From contig NMRA01000348.1 in assembly GCA_002633005.1 (NCBI GenBank), positions 299,065 to 359,064 of the forward strand: a stretch of 60,000 nucleotides of DNA, in the 5' to 3' direction. This DNA is from Phoronis australis. Lineage: Eukaryota; Phoronida; Phoronidae. Positions 26,296 to 41,200 of this stretch are shown one piece after another. A program made the translations under genes and the position numbers. The notes below the pieces were generated by a model. That model searched no databases, had not been told where the DNA came from, and saw only the letters and a list, made by a program, of their open reading frames with translations. Positions within the stretch are counted from its first letter, which is position 1; each line of letters starts with the position of its first letter.

Positions 26296-29200
26296 GCACA
26301 CACACACGCAGACGCAAATGCACACACAAATGTGTTTGTATGTGTGTGTGCGTGTGCGCAAGTGTGTGTGTCTGTGTCTTTCTGTCTGCATCTGTATGCG
26401 TGCCTGTAAGCTCACGTAGCGTGTGTGCGCGCCTGTATAAATGTATATATACAAACACGAACAACCTTGTGTAAAGAACATTTAAAACAACGTTAGAATA
26501 ACCACAAAATTATCCCACACAGCTGCCAGCACATCATGCCGTTTACGTTGTACGTTTATGAAACCGGACAAACCTCGTTGCCTGCGATTTCCAACAGCCT
26601 TTTATCTGTGATGGAATTGAGACGTGTCTGCAGAGTAGCTACAGAGCTGTTGGCATTGCTTCCGGTTGCTACAAAGACGTAATATAAATTCCGTTTAGGA
26701 ATAGAGAAAGTGGTTACTGCAGAGGATGTCTGTGGTCAACATGGTTTATTACACATGTCCCTTAAGATCTTTTGAGTGAGATGGAGTACGCTAACAAACT
26801 CATTGTACTTAGTTTTGTTACGGAACATACACCCTGTATCTGCCTTCCTTACCACAATCTATTTTCATAGCCAGCGTTTCTCGTAGCTTGGAACAAATAA
26901 CACCTATTACCAATCAACTATTCTACTACGTTCGAGGTGAACACGGATAAGGTTTCTGACGTGTTTTCTCATTACATGTTATCAACTGAATCTGGTACCG
27001 AGTGATCGTATCGCCATGCAATGTACTCAGGTGTAAGGCCATTGTCTCGGTTACTATCTAAACAAGCTATTTTATTTCAAACTCAATTCTTTGTTGTTTT
27101 TGCTGAAAAATATCGAATTTTTCATTTTATGTTAGACCGTTCGCAGGCAATTGTAAATGGTGACTGCAAAATTAGGTAGGACATTTTTGACCAGTCTCAG
27201 ATTGTGTTGACCCGTGTATCTACAAAATTATAATTTGTAACTTAGTAAAATAATTTCTTGGAAGACCCAGAAATTGCTTTTAAACTTTTCACTAATTTAA
27301 TTTTAACTGTGTCACGTGCCGAGGATTCATCAGTAAAACTCACAGAATTAAAAGATAAATTGGTAAAAAATAACCTGATCAAACATGATCAACTTTCACT
27401 TGAAGTAATTATTATTCAAGAAGAAATCTAAAAAAACCGATACAGTTTCCTAAATTATCATTTCGTTTACGCTCAATACCTTTTTGCTGAATGTCATAAA
27501 AACCTTATTTTTGATTGAACAATTTAAACATAATTCCTAATACCGTTTTTGATAAGAATGCTTAAAAGGAGGAACTTAAATTCCATTTGAATCCATGAAG
27601 CTATTTCTGAGATATGATGTTCCAAACTTAGCCAATTTTTGGCAGATTTCAAAAGGCCCTATACACGTGTGTAGAAAACCTTAAAATGGCGTAGACATCC
27701 TACACATTTTGGAGTTGACATGTGACTGAATGAGTGGCTTTAACTATAATTTTCAAATCTCTTAGCGCTACGAGGCTGTATTTATAAAACACTGTTGGAA
27801 TTGTTAATACTCACTGTTTTGCCCAGCAGCTATCTCGACGGTCCAATTGAATCTCAGCGTGTCACATTGGGCCTTGCGAATGTTGAACGCTCTCATTCTG
27901 AATGGGTTGCAACTCCCGACTTCCGGTGGACCGACAAGAATCGGAGTTGGGATCTGCAACAAATATTCAGAGCGACTTTGCCTTGAGTGATTTGACAGCA
28001 AAACTGGCCTTTTTGTCAAATAAGCAGGACTAACGTAAAAAACTGTAGCTGTAAATATGTCCAAGTTATTTTTTCATGAATAGAGTATTCTGCATTTACT
28101 ATACGAAAACAAAGGCGATATCTAAAACGGGATATTTCCAAAGTTTTACTTTGAATGTCCTTTTTGGCCACACAGGTAGGTAAATTTAGTTGCGTACCAT
28201 ATTTGAAAAAATTGGAAAAGTCCAGGCCTATATCTTTTTAATGTAAATAAAAATACACATACATGCGGTTGAACGCAAACTTCATTTGCCAACTAAGTTG
28301 TAATAATAAAATTTTAATTATGAAATCTTAAGCGTATTTTGCCAATATTATCTATAATGGTCAATTCGTATGTTACCAAAATCAACTCACCGACATTCCG
28401 CTGGGAGTTTGAAGATTCACGCCGCCTGTGGCGTAGTTTGGGGTATCGGCGTTTCTGCTTGCAATAGCGTTGCTGGCAAGTGTAATGGCATCTCCGGACT
28501 TTAGTGTCGCGGAAGAACCAAGAAGGATCACCATTCGTTTTCCGTAAATTCTACACGAAGCTCCTGAAAGTGCAGAATTATTGCTACTTGAAGGGTTGCA
28601 CCATGTCACGGCAGCAAACGCTCGCCTAAGCAGCAATTTATTTTTAGTTAAATATACATGCACATGTATGAATTTAAGCAACTATTCAAATCTCCAGTGT
28701 CCTACAGGCATGTTGGTCAATCAAATGGACACATGTGAGTTGAGTCACTAGTGCGGTGGACTTCTAAATGAAGCAACACAAGCCACGTTACCACATTGGC
28801 AAAAGCCCAATTCTTTGAACTGCGCTAACTAATCACTATTTATCAAATAGTGCCGGATACTCTATTTGAGTTGTCCTATAACTCGGTCAAACTTATGGAC
28901 AAACGCCACCGCCACACCTACTGCAGCTCCCTCTGTAGCCCACAACCACCGCAGCCACGACTACCACCGCCACAATCAAAACAACCACTACCACCACCAC
29001 CACTAACCCCACCTGCATCACTAGTGAGTAATTCCAAATTAAGAGACAGGAATTTAAACATTCCTCATACACACTTACGTGGTACAGTTTCAGTTTTTAA
29101 TAAAGAATACGACTAACCTGTGCCGATTTTACCGGTGGTCGAGCTGTCAAGTAAGTCTGAACACGTATACTCGAATTTGTTCTTCCCTGCATTTCTGATG

Positions 29201-32200
29201 GATTTGCTCGTCTCGACGTTAATGTCAAACTCCATCAGTACTTTACAAGGGGACTTGGCGTCAAGGACAGCATTGCGAAGCACGGGCTTCGGCGCGTTGA
29301 TACTGAACGTGGTCGTGCTGAGGCTGAAATTAACATATACATATATTAGGGTGAAAAACCAATACCAACGTACTTCTATATGCAATGCAACTGTGTCTAT
29401 AGTGTTCCTGTGCGAGAAATCTCACAGGCAACGTAAAAACAAACTAACTGAATCCAAGAGTAAGACACGGACCTAGATATGAATGGAACCAACGCACGAC
29501 TAATCATTTAATAATGCATTCATGGGTTACGATATTTAAAGGGAATTATAGTATAACAAACAATCTTTACTCAAGTGGAGTTTTATGGTATTTAAGCTCA
29601 TGACACAGAGAGAAAATATGATGATCACAGGCATAGTAATTGAATTGGTAAAAGATGAACCGGTTGCCATTAAGCAACTTGCCACATCAATGACGTGTTA
29701 TATATGTTCTGCCTAACCTAGAATTCGCAGAATCACGAAATGAACGGTATCTTACTGAGAAATATCCCCGGGCTCCGGCATGCCCACGATCACACCGACT
29801 TGGGCTGTTATAGCTTGCTGGACACCAGCTGCCCTGCCGAAATCGCATTCAACCAGTGTATCGCTGAAACGAGTGGCCGGGAAACGGATTAGCGGAAGCT
29901 TCGAGACACATTCTCTGGCTTCCAGCTTCGGCGGGCATTTGGCAAAGCATTCCACGAACCCAGTGTCGACAAATCCTGCACCAGTTACGTTGATCTGTAA
30001 ATACACACAATAGTCGATAAAAATCAAATCACCAGAAGACATTTACGGACATTTTTGCTTGGTATTAGACATGTACAACAAGTAATTAAATGGCTATAAA
30101 ATTGCGCATACCTAAGCCTACGTCGAGCCGTTCAGACGTTTCTAACTATATTCTTGGCTACGAACAAACGTTCAAATTCACGAGTTCTCTAAAACTACAA
30201 AACAAATTAACTAACTTGGAATGCGCAAGCCATAATAGACAGATTCAATTGTAGTTGTTATTGGTACAAAAACTTGTCTCATTTGTGATAAAAGTCGCCC
30301 ATTTCTGTGATGCCGAGGCTATCTACATCAACCAGCATACATGTACCACGAGTTTTACACGTTTATTAAGATGTATCCGACACTATATTTTAGAATGTTA
30401 CTAGCCTGACATGTCGTGGTAATTGAAAATGTTAACCTCCATCGTTACCTTGACTTTTTTCTCCTTCAAATTCATCGAAACCTTACTCAGCGAGTTGACG
30501 ACAACTGGTGAAACTACGGTGACGTCCTCACTTGTCTCTTTTGTAACTTCTGATCCTGCGCTGTCTTGAAGTACACACGTTATTTTGTACTTGCCAGCGG
30601 CAGTGTTATTGGCGATCAGCCCGCGCAACTGGTCTTCATTGTTTCTTGTTTCAGAAACTACGTTCAAATCAACCTGAAAGACCGACGAACCAATCTAGTT
30701 ATGCAAAATTCTAACCTTGCAAAACGTCACATGAAGCAATTGTATGTTTCCACAATCATACTGAAATAAAACCGAATGGTCATCAGTACAGTAGTTTTGC
30801 AGCAGTTCAAAATGTAAAGCACACCAACTGTGACGGTATGTTTTATTGCATATGGTTGAACAGCTAGGTCTAAATCACTATGTAATCGTCTATCAACAAT
30901 GGATGGGAACCTCATATTATATCACAGCAATACAAAAAATACACGTTTAGTGAATGAAAAGTTATCCTTATCTCATAAAATATAATAGTTCAAACAAAAC
31001 TTTATGTAAAATTCTCACATTGGTGCCCTTCAACTTGCAAGATTTCACCGTGAACGTTTTCAGGAAGTCGGCACTTGTAGAGACGTAAACTGTCGCAGCT
31101 TTACCAGCAGTCAAATACACCACTTTTGGGGATGTTTGCCCGAGGGCAGAACAGCCTGAGAAAAATAGCAAACATTTCAAGTTTAGCACCCTGTATTAAA
31201 CGGGAAGCAGTGATAATTCTTATCAATGTCGACTTAAGAAAATGACTCTGGAGAAATATAGATTTTAATCAACAGCTGTTAAGTTTACTTTTTAGGATAT
31301 GACGGTTTCAAACGATAAATTGACATAATTGTCCCTGTCGGCAGTGCGGAGCTTTCCGAATTTATGCCGGCGTACAGCTGGCGATATCGTGTCAAGGTCA
31401 ACAGACGCAGCAGTTGAATAAGACAAAAGTCCAAAAATTAAAGAAAATAAAGCTTTGCAATGAATTTAAGAAATATCAATTTTGATAGAGGAAGAAACAG
31501 TCAAGCATAACACGTCAATGTTTCAGGGCATTATCGGCGATCAGCAGTTCAATTAACGGAAGTATACATACCTTTATTGAAGTTGGGGTCTTTTGGCGAC
31601 AGGCATTTGCCACATGCGTCCGAGATTTTGCCACCCCAAGGGACTCCCGCGCAGTCTACACATTTATTAGAACCCTGGCACGTACCGCACTGGTCTTTTC
31701 CCGCGTTTTTGTCGCTCGAGCAAATTCCACAACTGGAACATGATATCGATGGAATGACAAAATATCATATTCAACTTTTAAATAGTTCTATGGAGATATG
31801 ACGAACACACATACATGTAGCATCACGTGAAAATAAACTCGTTACGTCAATGCATACATGTGTCAGTGAACCTTGTTTGGCAAAACTGACCTGCCAGCAA
31901 ACACAGGTTATGGAAGGTTTTGCCTGCATACACACCTAGTTGTATATTAACAATTTACCGGATATTAAAACATAGTCTTTCTGTACATTCAAAGTTACTT
32001 TTTTAAAACAACGCAATGATGTTCCTATATATCTTTCGTTTATCTTAAAAGTGGTTGATGTGATCTGCCTTGCAGCGACTGACTGCCATCAAAGTTCGGC
32101 GCCTAATACTAACCCTTAGAAACAAGGAAGTATTGATAATAATGCGTTTTCTGTTCTTTTCAGATCTATAATCTCACCTGATAGGAGTATAACTGATGCA

Positions 32201-35200
32201 GAGCGTGCCTAAAATCACGCACAGCGATGTTTATTGCAACTTTCCATTGAGACACAATGTGTGTGTGTGTGTAAGAAGTTTAAACAGAGAACCCCTGGGA
32301 ACCAATACTAACACGCTTATGATCTTATCACTTCCGAAGACCCCGTCACAGAAGCGTTCTTTGATTATTGCACTTTCGTCAACGCCTTTCTTTAGGCACA
32401 AATGTGTCCCCATTTCGTACAGACGTTCGCAGTTGCCGGCACAGTCGGCAGACGCTCCGGGCTTCACCCCGGTGTTTCCGCCAGTACAGTTCCCACATCT
32501 GTCGTACTTCGCGCCTGCAACGAAGACGGATATTTTATGCCAATGTACAAATAAACCACACCCGGGAACTTAACAATAAAATCGGGGTTCATCAATGTAC
32601 AAAGCAGCGGCCGGGTTTAGGGAGATTGATTCCTGCTCCTAAACAGTAAGTGCGTGGACATCCTAAGCATTTTAGGCCTTTTGTAACTATAAAAGGCTTC
32701 TGGTTGTTGGTCCCCCTTAAAGCTGTATATGTCCCCTCGATCAATAATAAAAGCTCTCAAGAGGAAGTTCGTTTGACGATCTCACGATTGTGCTAACATT
32801 TAAAGCGGCTACACGTCCTTGTTGATTGCATAGTGTTGATTTAATGTACTTGCCACTAAACACTGGTGTCAACTTGCTCCTCAGGAGTAACTTACTCAGT
32901 GAGAAGGATTTCTGCGTTTGCAAAGAAGGTTATTTCTTGAGATCATGCTCGGCTCAAAAGCAACACGCTCTCAGGCATGGCAAGTGGTAGAGTCTGGCCT
33001 CATACCATAACATAATTGTCAGTTCGTTCAAAGAACTTGTAAGCCTATCGGCTTTACAGTAATTTAACAAAATAATAATTTGCGACCAATTTCATCACGG
33101 CAAATAGTTTAAATCAGAAGTCGGGAGGCGGATTTAGTGAAATCTCTAGCCCTACATGTCATGCCACGATTTCAAAACTCGTACCTCCTTTAATAGTGCC
33201 GCTGCAGTCAACGCATTTGTCAACACCTCCACACACGCCACATCTGTCGACTTGTGCGACGGATCCAATCCTGCCGTCGCACCCAAGTCGATGAATGACA
33301 AGGGAGATAATACCGATACCATATGCGGAACTGTCGCCACAAGCCTATAATGTAAAGAAGGTGCTATAAAAGAGGCTTATGACTTAACCAGTCATGATTC
33401 GATTGTCGCGCATGACGGTCATAAAGGATAACAAGCACAAACGGATTGTCGCATTCGGGTTTGTACAGGCTTGATGATATGTGAGAGTAATGGAGCGCGT
33501 CGTTTTCAGCGCAAAAATGTTGATACGTGGTGTAATCTGTGGACACAAATCAATTAGATTATTTGCCAAAAACAACACATCATATTCATGTAGAACAAAG
33601 AAAAGACTGAGCTCCAGCTCAAATAATTAACAAACGTGACTTTCAGTTCGAAAAAAATTCAGCATACGATAATAACATATGCCAATCTGAATGTGCAATT
33701 CGTATTGTTTTGTCAAGACAATTCGGTCGACTAATGAGATCACTAGCTAATCACTCAATAAAATCATAAGAATGGGTAATATGTATGACGTTATCAGAAT
33801 GTTCTATGTATGTAAGCAAATCATGGAGGCTAGTGCCTTCGTTCTGGAGCCCTACTGTTCCGGTACTAATGCAGCACACAGTTACTGCAGGTAAGATAAC
33901 CCTATCTTTCAGGTTTTTGTCCGATTCTAGAATGCAATAATCAGATAGCCCACATGCATGTAAAGGCGTGCTGTGCCCATGGAGCCTGTGATATACATGT
34001 ACGTGTAGGTTTCATAACGATGCAGTGTATAACTGACATCTGCAAAAGTACCTGGATTTGACAAGTGTACGTGAAAATTTGGTGCGCGATGAGTTTACTC
34101 CTTAAAATAAGTCCTAGAGCTGTCAGGATAACCGGATGCCTGAAGGGATACTTGAATTAAGAATATTCCATGGGAACTCAGTAATATAACGTGCTGGCGT
34201 TTTACTCCTACCCTGTGTATGCCTGACACGCCGTAAAATGTAATGATTTCGCAAAATGTAACAACTGTTACTGGCAACGCAAAGTGTAACAATGCTATAA
34301 AATGTAACAGTTGTTACATTATAGCATTGTTACACTTTGCTTCTAAAATGTAAATAAGTTGTTGCATTTTACGTAATTGTTGAATTTACGTCGCATGCAA
34401 GACATTGTCCATTGTTAGAGTTTACAAAACCAACGCTATATCACAAAGCAGGTGACCAAAATCAAGAACAAGTGGAATCTGACAAGGCCGAGGGTACTCG
34501 AGTATTTTTGGACGAGGGGTGAAACCCGAAAATTTGGATACCCACCCATTTAGAGGATCGGCTCGTACAAAACAGTGACCCAAATTTTGTGTAAATCACT
34601 ACAAGAAATAATTCTGTGTTGCTCGTGATACGGATATTTTTAACTTCAAAATTTTTACTACGTGACAGCAGAATTGTTGGTAAATTGAACCTCTGTGGAG
34701 TTATGATTTACATTCTAAACATAAAAACTCACTTTTGAAATTTACCGAATGACCTTCAACAATTTTGGGATACCAAATGTGATTCCAAAGAATTATCAGT
34801 ACAAATTCTGGAAATTTACCAAATGATAAATGCTCTTCTTGTGAGGATGAGTCAGATCTTTTGCATTTGTACTGGTTTTGCAATATTGAGCAGTGTTGAT
34901 GGCGTTTACTGAATGGATTTGTTTAAAGAAGATGGGTCATTTGAGGTAACGCCCGATTGTATATTTTAACTATTCGATGGGTGTGAAATACGTAAATTAA
35001 TACTTTGTCTTAGGAAACTATGCTTATACAGAAGGCTAGAAAATTAACCAAATTTAGAAGTTGCCGAAATGGAAACCATCAGTTATCATGGTGTAGATAA
35101 ATGAATATTTTAATCACAATAAAAATTCTTGGACAGGTCGACCCCTTTGTCGTACATGTATTTAGTTCTCTTAGGTATTTAGCTGTTCCCCAATGTGTGT

Positions 35201-38200
35201 GTGCGCGTGTGTGGAGCAGGACAATTATTGCATTACCGGTGACCTCATGGCAATAAAACACTGACTAAATTAAACCAGACTAATTCAAACGGGTGATTTT
35301 TCTGTCAAATTGACTTCCTAAATTGAATTCTCTTTGAAAAAAAAAATGTTTTGGTCGGATTTTCTCACTGAAATTCGACAATGGCTATCCAAAATACATG
35401 TACGATGTCATACATTCTGTTGTGCTTACCAAGAGTATGTTTACTGTAATGCCAGTTACACAATTCGTTTACGACGAGTGTGCGCAAACAAAAGATTGCA
35501 AGGAAGCTTTAACTGGTTACCTAATCCTGGAAACTCTTTTAGTCTGGAGTTGAAACTGCATGGGCCACATTTACGACTACACCAGAAAAGTATTTATATT
35601 AAAAAACAATAAAAAGCACATCAGGACGCATCTATAAACTCGACCTGGCACATCAACAGAATTTCATTCAAACTATCCGAGAACGAAACCGTTAAATGTG
35701 TGAATCGTTTTTCTTCGTGTGACAAATACATGCAAACTCATAAAATAGGACGTCATTTTCGTAAAATGTAACAATGGTGCATTTCTTTCATGTGCATTCC
35801 ACGTAATGTTCAACAATTACATAAACTGTCACAGCTTATTACAGTTCAGGAGAGGCCGGGCAATGTAAAATGCAACAATGCCGTAAAATGAGCAATTGCT
35901 ACATTTTACGAAATCGTTACATTATACGTTTTACCGGAGTTTGTCAAAGTGGAACATCACTGTCTATCCTGCGTGACATGGATCTTGAGTCGTGTGGTCA
36001 TGGGAAAGAATGTGCGATCAAATTTCTTCGTACGATTTTTGGGTGCTTTTCATACTGCACCCAATATGTACTTACAGGCGGTAGGCAGATCGGCTGCGGA
36101 AGAGAAACATTGGATCTCGCAGTCTTGTTGTCGCTCATATCCCAAGCAGTGAAGAACAAGTTTGTATATTGATACGACTCGGAAATTCTCCATACGCCAC
36201 TGAAAAAGAAATTATGCAAATGGAACGTATAACAAGCGGAAATTCACTTCAAGGTGACACAGTGAGCAACAGATAATCTGTTATTATATCTTATCATGGA
36301 ATGCGAATCCTGGTGCAAAACAAATTGTTGGTTGGACTAACGATCTTCATTCACTATTTTTTGCATGCAGAGTGAAAAAACTGAAGTCGAATTACAACTT
36401 TTAGATAACCGGCGCTGCCTTACTTTACGGAGACTCTCAGAACAATTTTCAACGAAGCTCAATTGACTTCCANATATCACAAAGCAGATGACCAAAATCA
36501 AGAACAAGTGGAATCTGACAAGGCCGAGGGTACTCGAGTATTTTTGGACGAGGGGTGAAACCCGAAAATTTGGATACCCACCCATTTAGAGGATCGGCTC
36601 GGACAAAACAGTGACCCAAATTTTGTGTAAATCACTAAAAGAAATAATTCTGTGTTGCTCGTGATACGCATGTTTTTAACTTCAAGAAGAATGATTTCAA
36701 AGTGAACCTTGGATTTTTGGCCTGAAATTTTCACTACGTGACAGCAGAATTGTTGGTAAATTGAACCTCTGTGGAGTTGTGATTTACATTCTAAACATAA
36801 AAACTCACTTTTGAAATTTACCGAATGTCCTTCAACAATTTTGGGATACCAAATGTGATTCCAAAGAATTATCAGTACAAATTCTAGAAATTTACCAAAT
36901 GATAAATGCTCTTCTTGTGAGGATGAGTCAGATCTTCTTTTGCATTTGTACTGGTTTTGCAATATTGAGCAGTGTTGATGGCGTTTACTGAATGGATTTG
37001 TTTAAAGAAGATGGGTCATTTGAGGTAACGCCCGATTGTATATTTTAACTATTCGATGGGTGTGTACTACGTAAATTAATACTTTGTCTTAGGAAACTAT
37101 GCTTATACAGAAGGCTAGAAAATTAACCAAATTTAGAAGTTGCCGAAATGGAAACCATCAGTTATCATGGTGTAGATAAATGAATATTTTAATCACAATA
37201 AAAATTCTTGGACAAGTCGACTCCTTTGTCGTACATGTATTTAGTTCTCTTAGGTATTTAGCTGTTCCCCAATATGTGTGTGCGCGTGTGTGGAGCAGGA
37301 CAATTATTGCATTACCGGTGACCTCATGGCAATAAAACACTCACTAAATTAAACCAGACTAATTTAAACAGGTAATTTTTCTGTCAAATTGACTTTCTAA
37401 ATTGAATTCTCTTTGAAAAAAATTGTTTTGGTCGGATTTTTTCACTGAAATTTGATAATGGCTATCCAAAATACATGTACGATGTCATACATTCTGTTGT
37501 GCTTACCAAGAGTATGTTTACTGTAATGCCAGTTACACAATTCGTTTATGACGAGTGTGCGCAAACAAAAGATTGCAAGGAAGCTTTAACTGGTTACCTA
37601 ATCCTGGAAACTCTTTTAGTCTGGAGTTGAAACTGCATGGGCCACATTTACGACTGCACCAGAAAAGTATTTATATTAAAAAACAATGGAAAGCACAGCA
37701 GGACGCATCTATAAACTCGACCTGGCACATCATCATTCAAACTATCCGAGAACGAAACCGTTAAATGTGTGAACCGTTTTTCTTCGTGTGACAAATACAT
37801 GCAAACTCATAAAATAGGACGTCATTTTCGTAAAATGTAACAATGGTGCATTTCTTTCATGTGTATTCCACGTAATGTTCAACAATTACATAAACTGTCA
37901 CAGCTTATTACTGTTTAGGAGAGGCCGGGCAATGTAAAATGCAACAATGCCGTAAAATGAGCAATTGCTACATTTTACGAAATCGTTACATTATACGTTT
38001 TACAGGAGTTTGTCAAAGTGGCCCATCACTGTCTATCTTGCGTGACATGGATCTTGAGTCGTGTGGTCATGGGAAAGAATGTGCGATCAAATTTCTTCGT
38101 ACGCTTTTTGGGTGCTTTTCATACTGCACCCAATATGTACTTACAGGCGGTAGGCAGATCGGCTGCGGAAGAGAAACATTGGATCTCGCAGTCTTGTTGT

Positions 38201-41200
38201 CGCTCATATCCCAAGCAGTGAAGAACAAGTTTGTATATTGATACGACTCGGAAATTCTCCATACGCCACTGAAAAAGAAATTATGCAAATGGAACGTATA
38301 ACAAGCGGAAATTCACTTCAAGGTGACACAGTGAGCAATAGATAATCTGTTATTATGTCTTATCATGGAATGCGAATCCTGGTGCAAAACAAATTGTTGG
38401 TTGGACTAACGATCTTCCTTCACTATTTTTTGCATGCAGAGTGAAAAAACTGAAGTCGAATTACAACTTTTAGATAACCGGCGCTGCCTTACTTTACGGA
38501 GACTCTCAGAACAATTTTCAACGAAGCTCAATTGACTTCCAAAGTTGTGTGGTTCCCACTGACAGTCTGTTTTTCCTACTGTATAAAGAAGCCCAATAAG
38601 ACTATTAATTCAAAACCGTTGACTTCTAGCTCAACACTTGCAACGAAACGGCAGGTCATCGCCACAGATTCTAAAGCAGGAGATAATTAAATGGGACGCA
38701 AAACACTAGGAAGAAGCTGATGTGCTCCTACTGACATGAATTCTCATGAAGTTAATTAAGTGCAAGGTTCGTCATTTCCTGTGACGTACAACTGTCCCAA
38801 CAAAACAGTTTATGTTACATAACAATTCCGGGACATCTTGTGTTGTTGTTTACTATGTCACTGACCAGTGTCTAATCAGAGTGAAACTCTATACAGCCTG
38901 GTCACTTATTTTCAAGGCAATATAGAGCATGTAAACAAAAAAGGTAAACCCATTGTCACTCTGGTACTCGAGTTAAACATTATAACAGATGAACATCTAT
39001 GTGTACCTACATGTAGATTACCAGCGGACAACTCACCCAGAAGAGTTATATCGAATTCTGTAATTAGGGGGCAGCAGTAGAGCTGTGACATTGATGTTGT
39101 ATTCCATAACTTTATGGACGGAGTTTAGTGAAAATATATCTTCAGGGTATTCTCCGGTCAACTTCTTGATATTGCTCTGTGTGAATCGAGGCACCTTCTG
39201 CAGTTCTGTGACGATATCTACCCAGTTGCCTCCTGGCGATTGATACTGAAATTTTCCTGGAACACCCAAACATGTTTTAGTGCTAAAACGCACAGATATT
39301 GACCAGTAATTGATGATCGTGTAAAATACTAATTAGAACATTGAAGGAAAAGTAATGGTAAATCAAGTTAACGTTACCCTGGAGTAGAACCCATTCGAAA
39401 CCAAATGCTAGCATCAAAACTCAATGAATGTTTTCAAATTAAGTGTTATTGCACGAACATGTACTGCGTTTGTTATTACCTAGAACTCAAAAGGTAGACC
39501 GGTGTGCATTGGTACCTAACTATCTTTGGTATAATAAACAACGACAAATAGCGTATGGATGAACGTGACTCGTTAAAAACATATTTGTCCAATTCCAACA
39601 TTCGCCCCCACCTCATCAAGAGATAAGTCATGGCGCTAACCTTTCACACTCTCTTGAGCTACAAGTACAGCCATTCCTGTTCCGCGCCCATCGTCGTCCG
39701 AGTCCTCGAAGAAGGTTGCAACGAGGTCTTTGACCATTATACCTTTGTTCTTCGACGGCTCGAACGGGACCAACAAGTCTTGCGGGGTCTTGGGACTGTT
39801 TCCAGTAAGTATCTCAAGTTGAGTCTTAGGACGCATGACAGGCGCATCATTCTGATCTTGTACCTTTGTAAATGCAAAATTTCGAGTGCTGATGATTACA
39901 ACGGTCAAGCAAGAAACCCAAGTCAATGAAGAGATGCAATGCTGATTCCAACAGAAACAATTAATTAATGGTTACACTGTTCCTACCTAATTACGTTTAA
40001 GTTGATATGCGTCCAGTCCGAGGCCCGGGGTCTAATCTTTTTATACGGACCTGGGTTACCAGTCCAAGCTACATTACCATTTATAGCCTTGTTAAGTTAA
40101 CGTTGCCATGGCATAGAGAGTTTGCAAGAAAAGAACTTGTATCCACGGAGACCACAGGTCTATAATTATAGGAGATAATTGTCTTGGTATTTTAGTTGCT
40201 TCGTAAAACAATAACCATTTGTAAAACCCTTTTACCTGAAATTCTAAAACCGTCAGGTTACCGCTGATATCCCATGGTTTCGGGAATTGGAACGGATTCT
40301 GAAAGGTGTCCTTGAGGTATGGGCGTACGGTGAGACGGATAATGCCGGTGAAGTCTTTTGTAGGTCGCAGAGTTATTATGCTCCTGGCTCCGACAGGCGT
40401 AAATACCTTTTGTGCCAACCTTCTTCCCGCTGGATAAAACACCACAGTTTATGTTCAGTTACTCGTGACGTCCTTAACGTATTCGACAATAACAAAATAC
40501 ACTTACCAATTTCTTTCGAAAAATGCATGCGACTCTGGCACATCTATCTATTGTCGTGATGTTGCACGTCGCTGCACGATTTAAAGCACTGTGATTATGT
40601 CTAGATTAATGTACATTTTGTATTCTAAATGCATGATCACACTTTCACTCCAAATCCATTATGTCATAACCACAACATAGCTTGAAGCTGGCAGTTCAAT
40701 TAAGCCACTGCCGGAATAGCCAGTGCACCAACACCACTAGTTGAACAGCGTTGAACATATCTTACCGACGGTAAACGTGCCGTTGATGTCCTTGTAACTC
40801 GTTGGTATATCGGTGGGGCCAACTAATAGCATCGCCTCCTCTTTATCCTTGCGAGTCCCCAGCATTTTAACATACTGATCAATCATGGCTGCATCCGCTT
40901 CACCAAGGAGGGGTACCACTTTGGAATCGAGTCCTTTGTTAAAAAAAAAAAAATTCCTTTCGTGACTGGCATTATGAACGGGAACTCATTACAAATCACA
41001 AACATTTCAAGTGTCGTCTGCTCGCCACCTATTGGCCACATGAGGTGACCTAACTAACATACAAAGAAAATCTTGTCCTGGTAGCCTTTCATTGTTCTCT
41101 TCACTTGAGGCTACCAGAGATCCACCCCGAAAGAATGAAACAGTGCATTCAAAACAAACCAAGTTCATAGCAGTTTTTATTAAAACTCCATAAAAACACA

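Noticed and set aside
26123-26481. Open frames of about 90-113 codons on both strands
   Set aside because: They only read through the (CA)n microsatellite.
33364-33546. Minus-strand open frame with cysteines (YQHFCAENDALHYSHIS) considered as an exon before exon 12
   Set aside because: No donor gives the phase 0 needed by exon 12, and exon 11 already connects exons 10 and 12 in frame.
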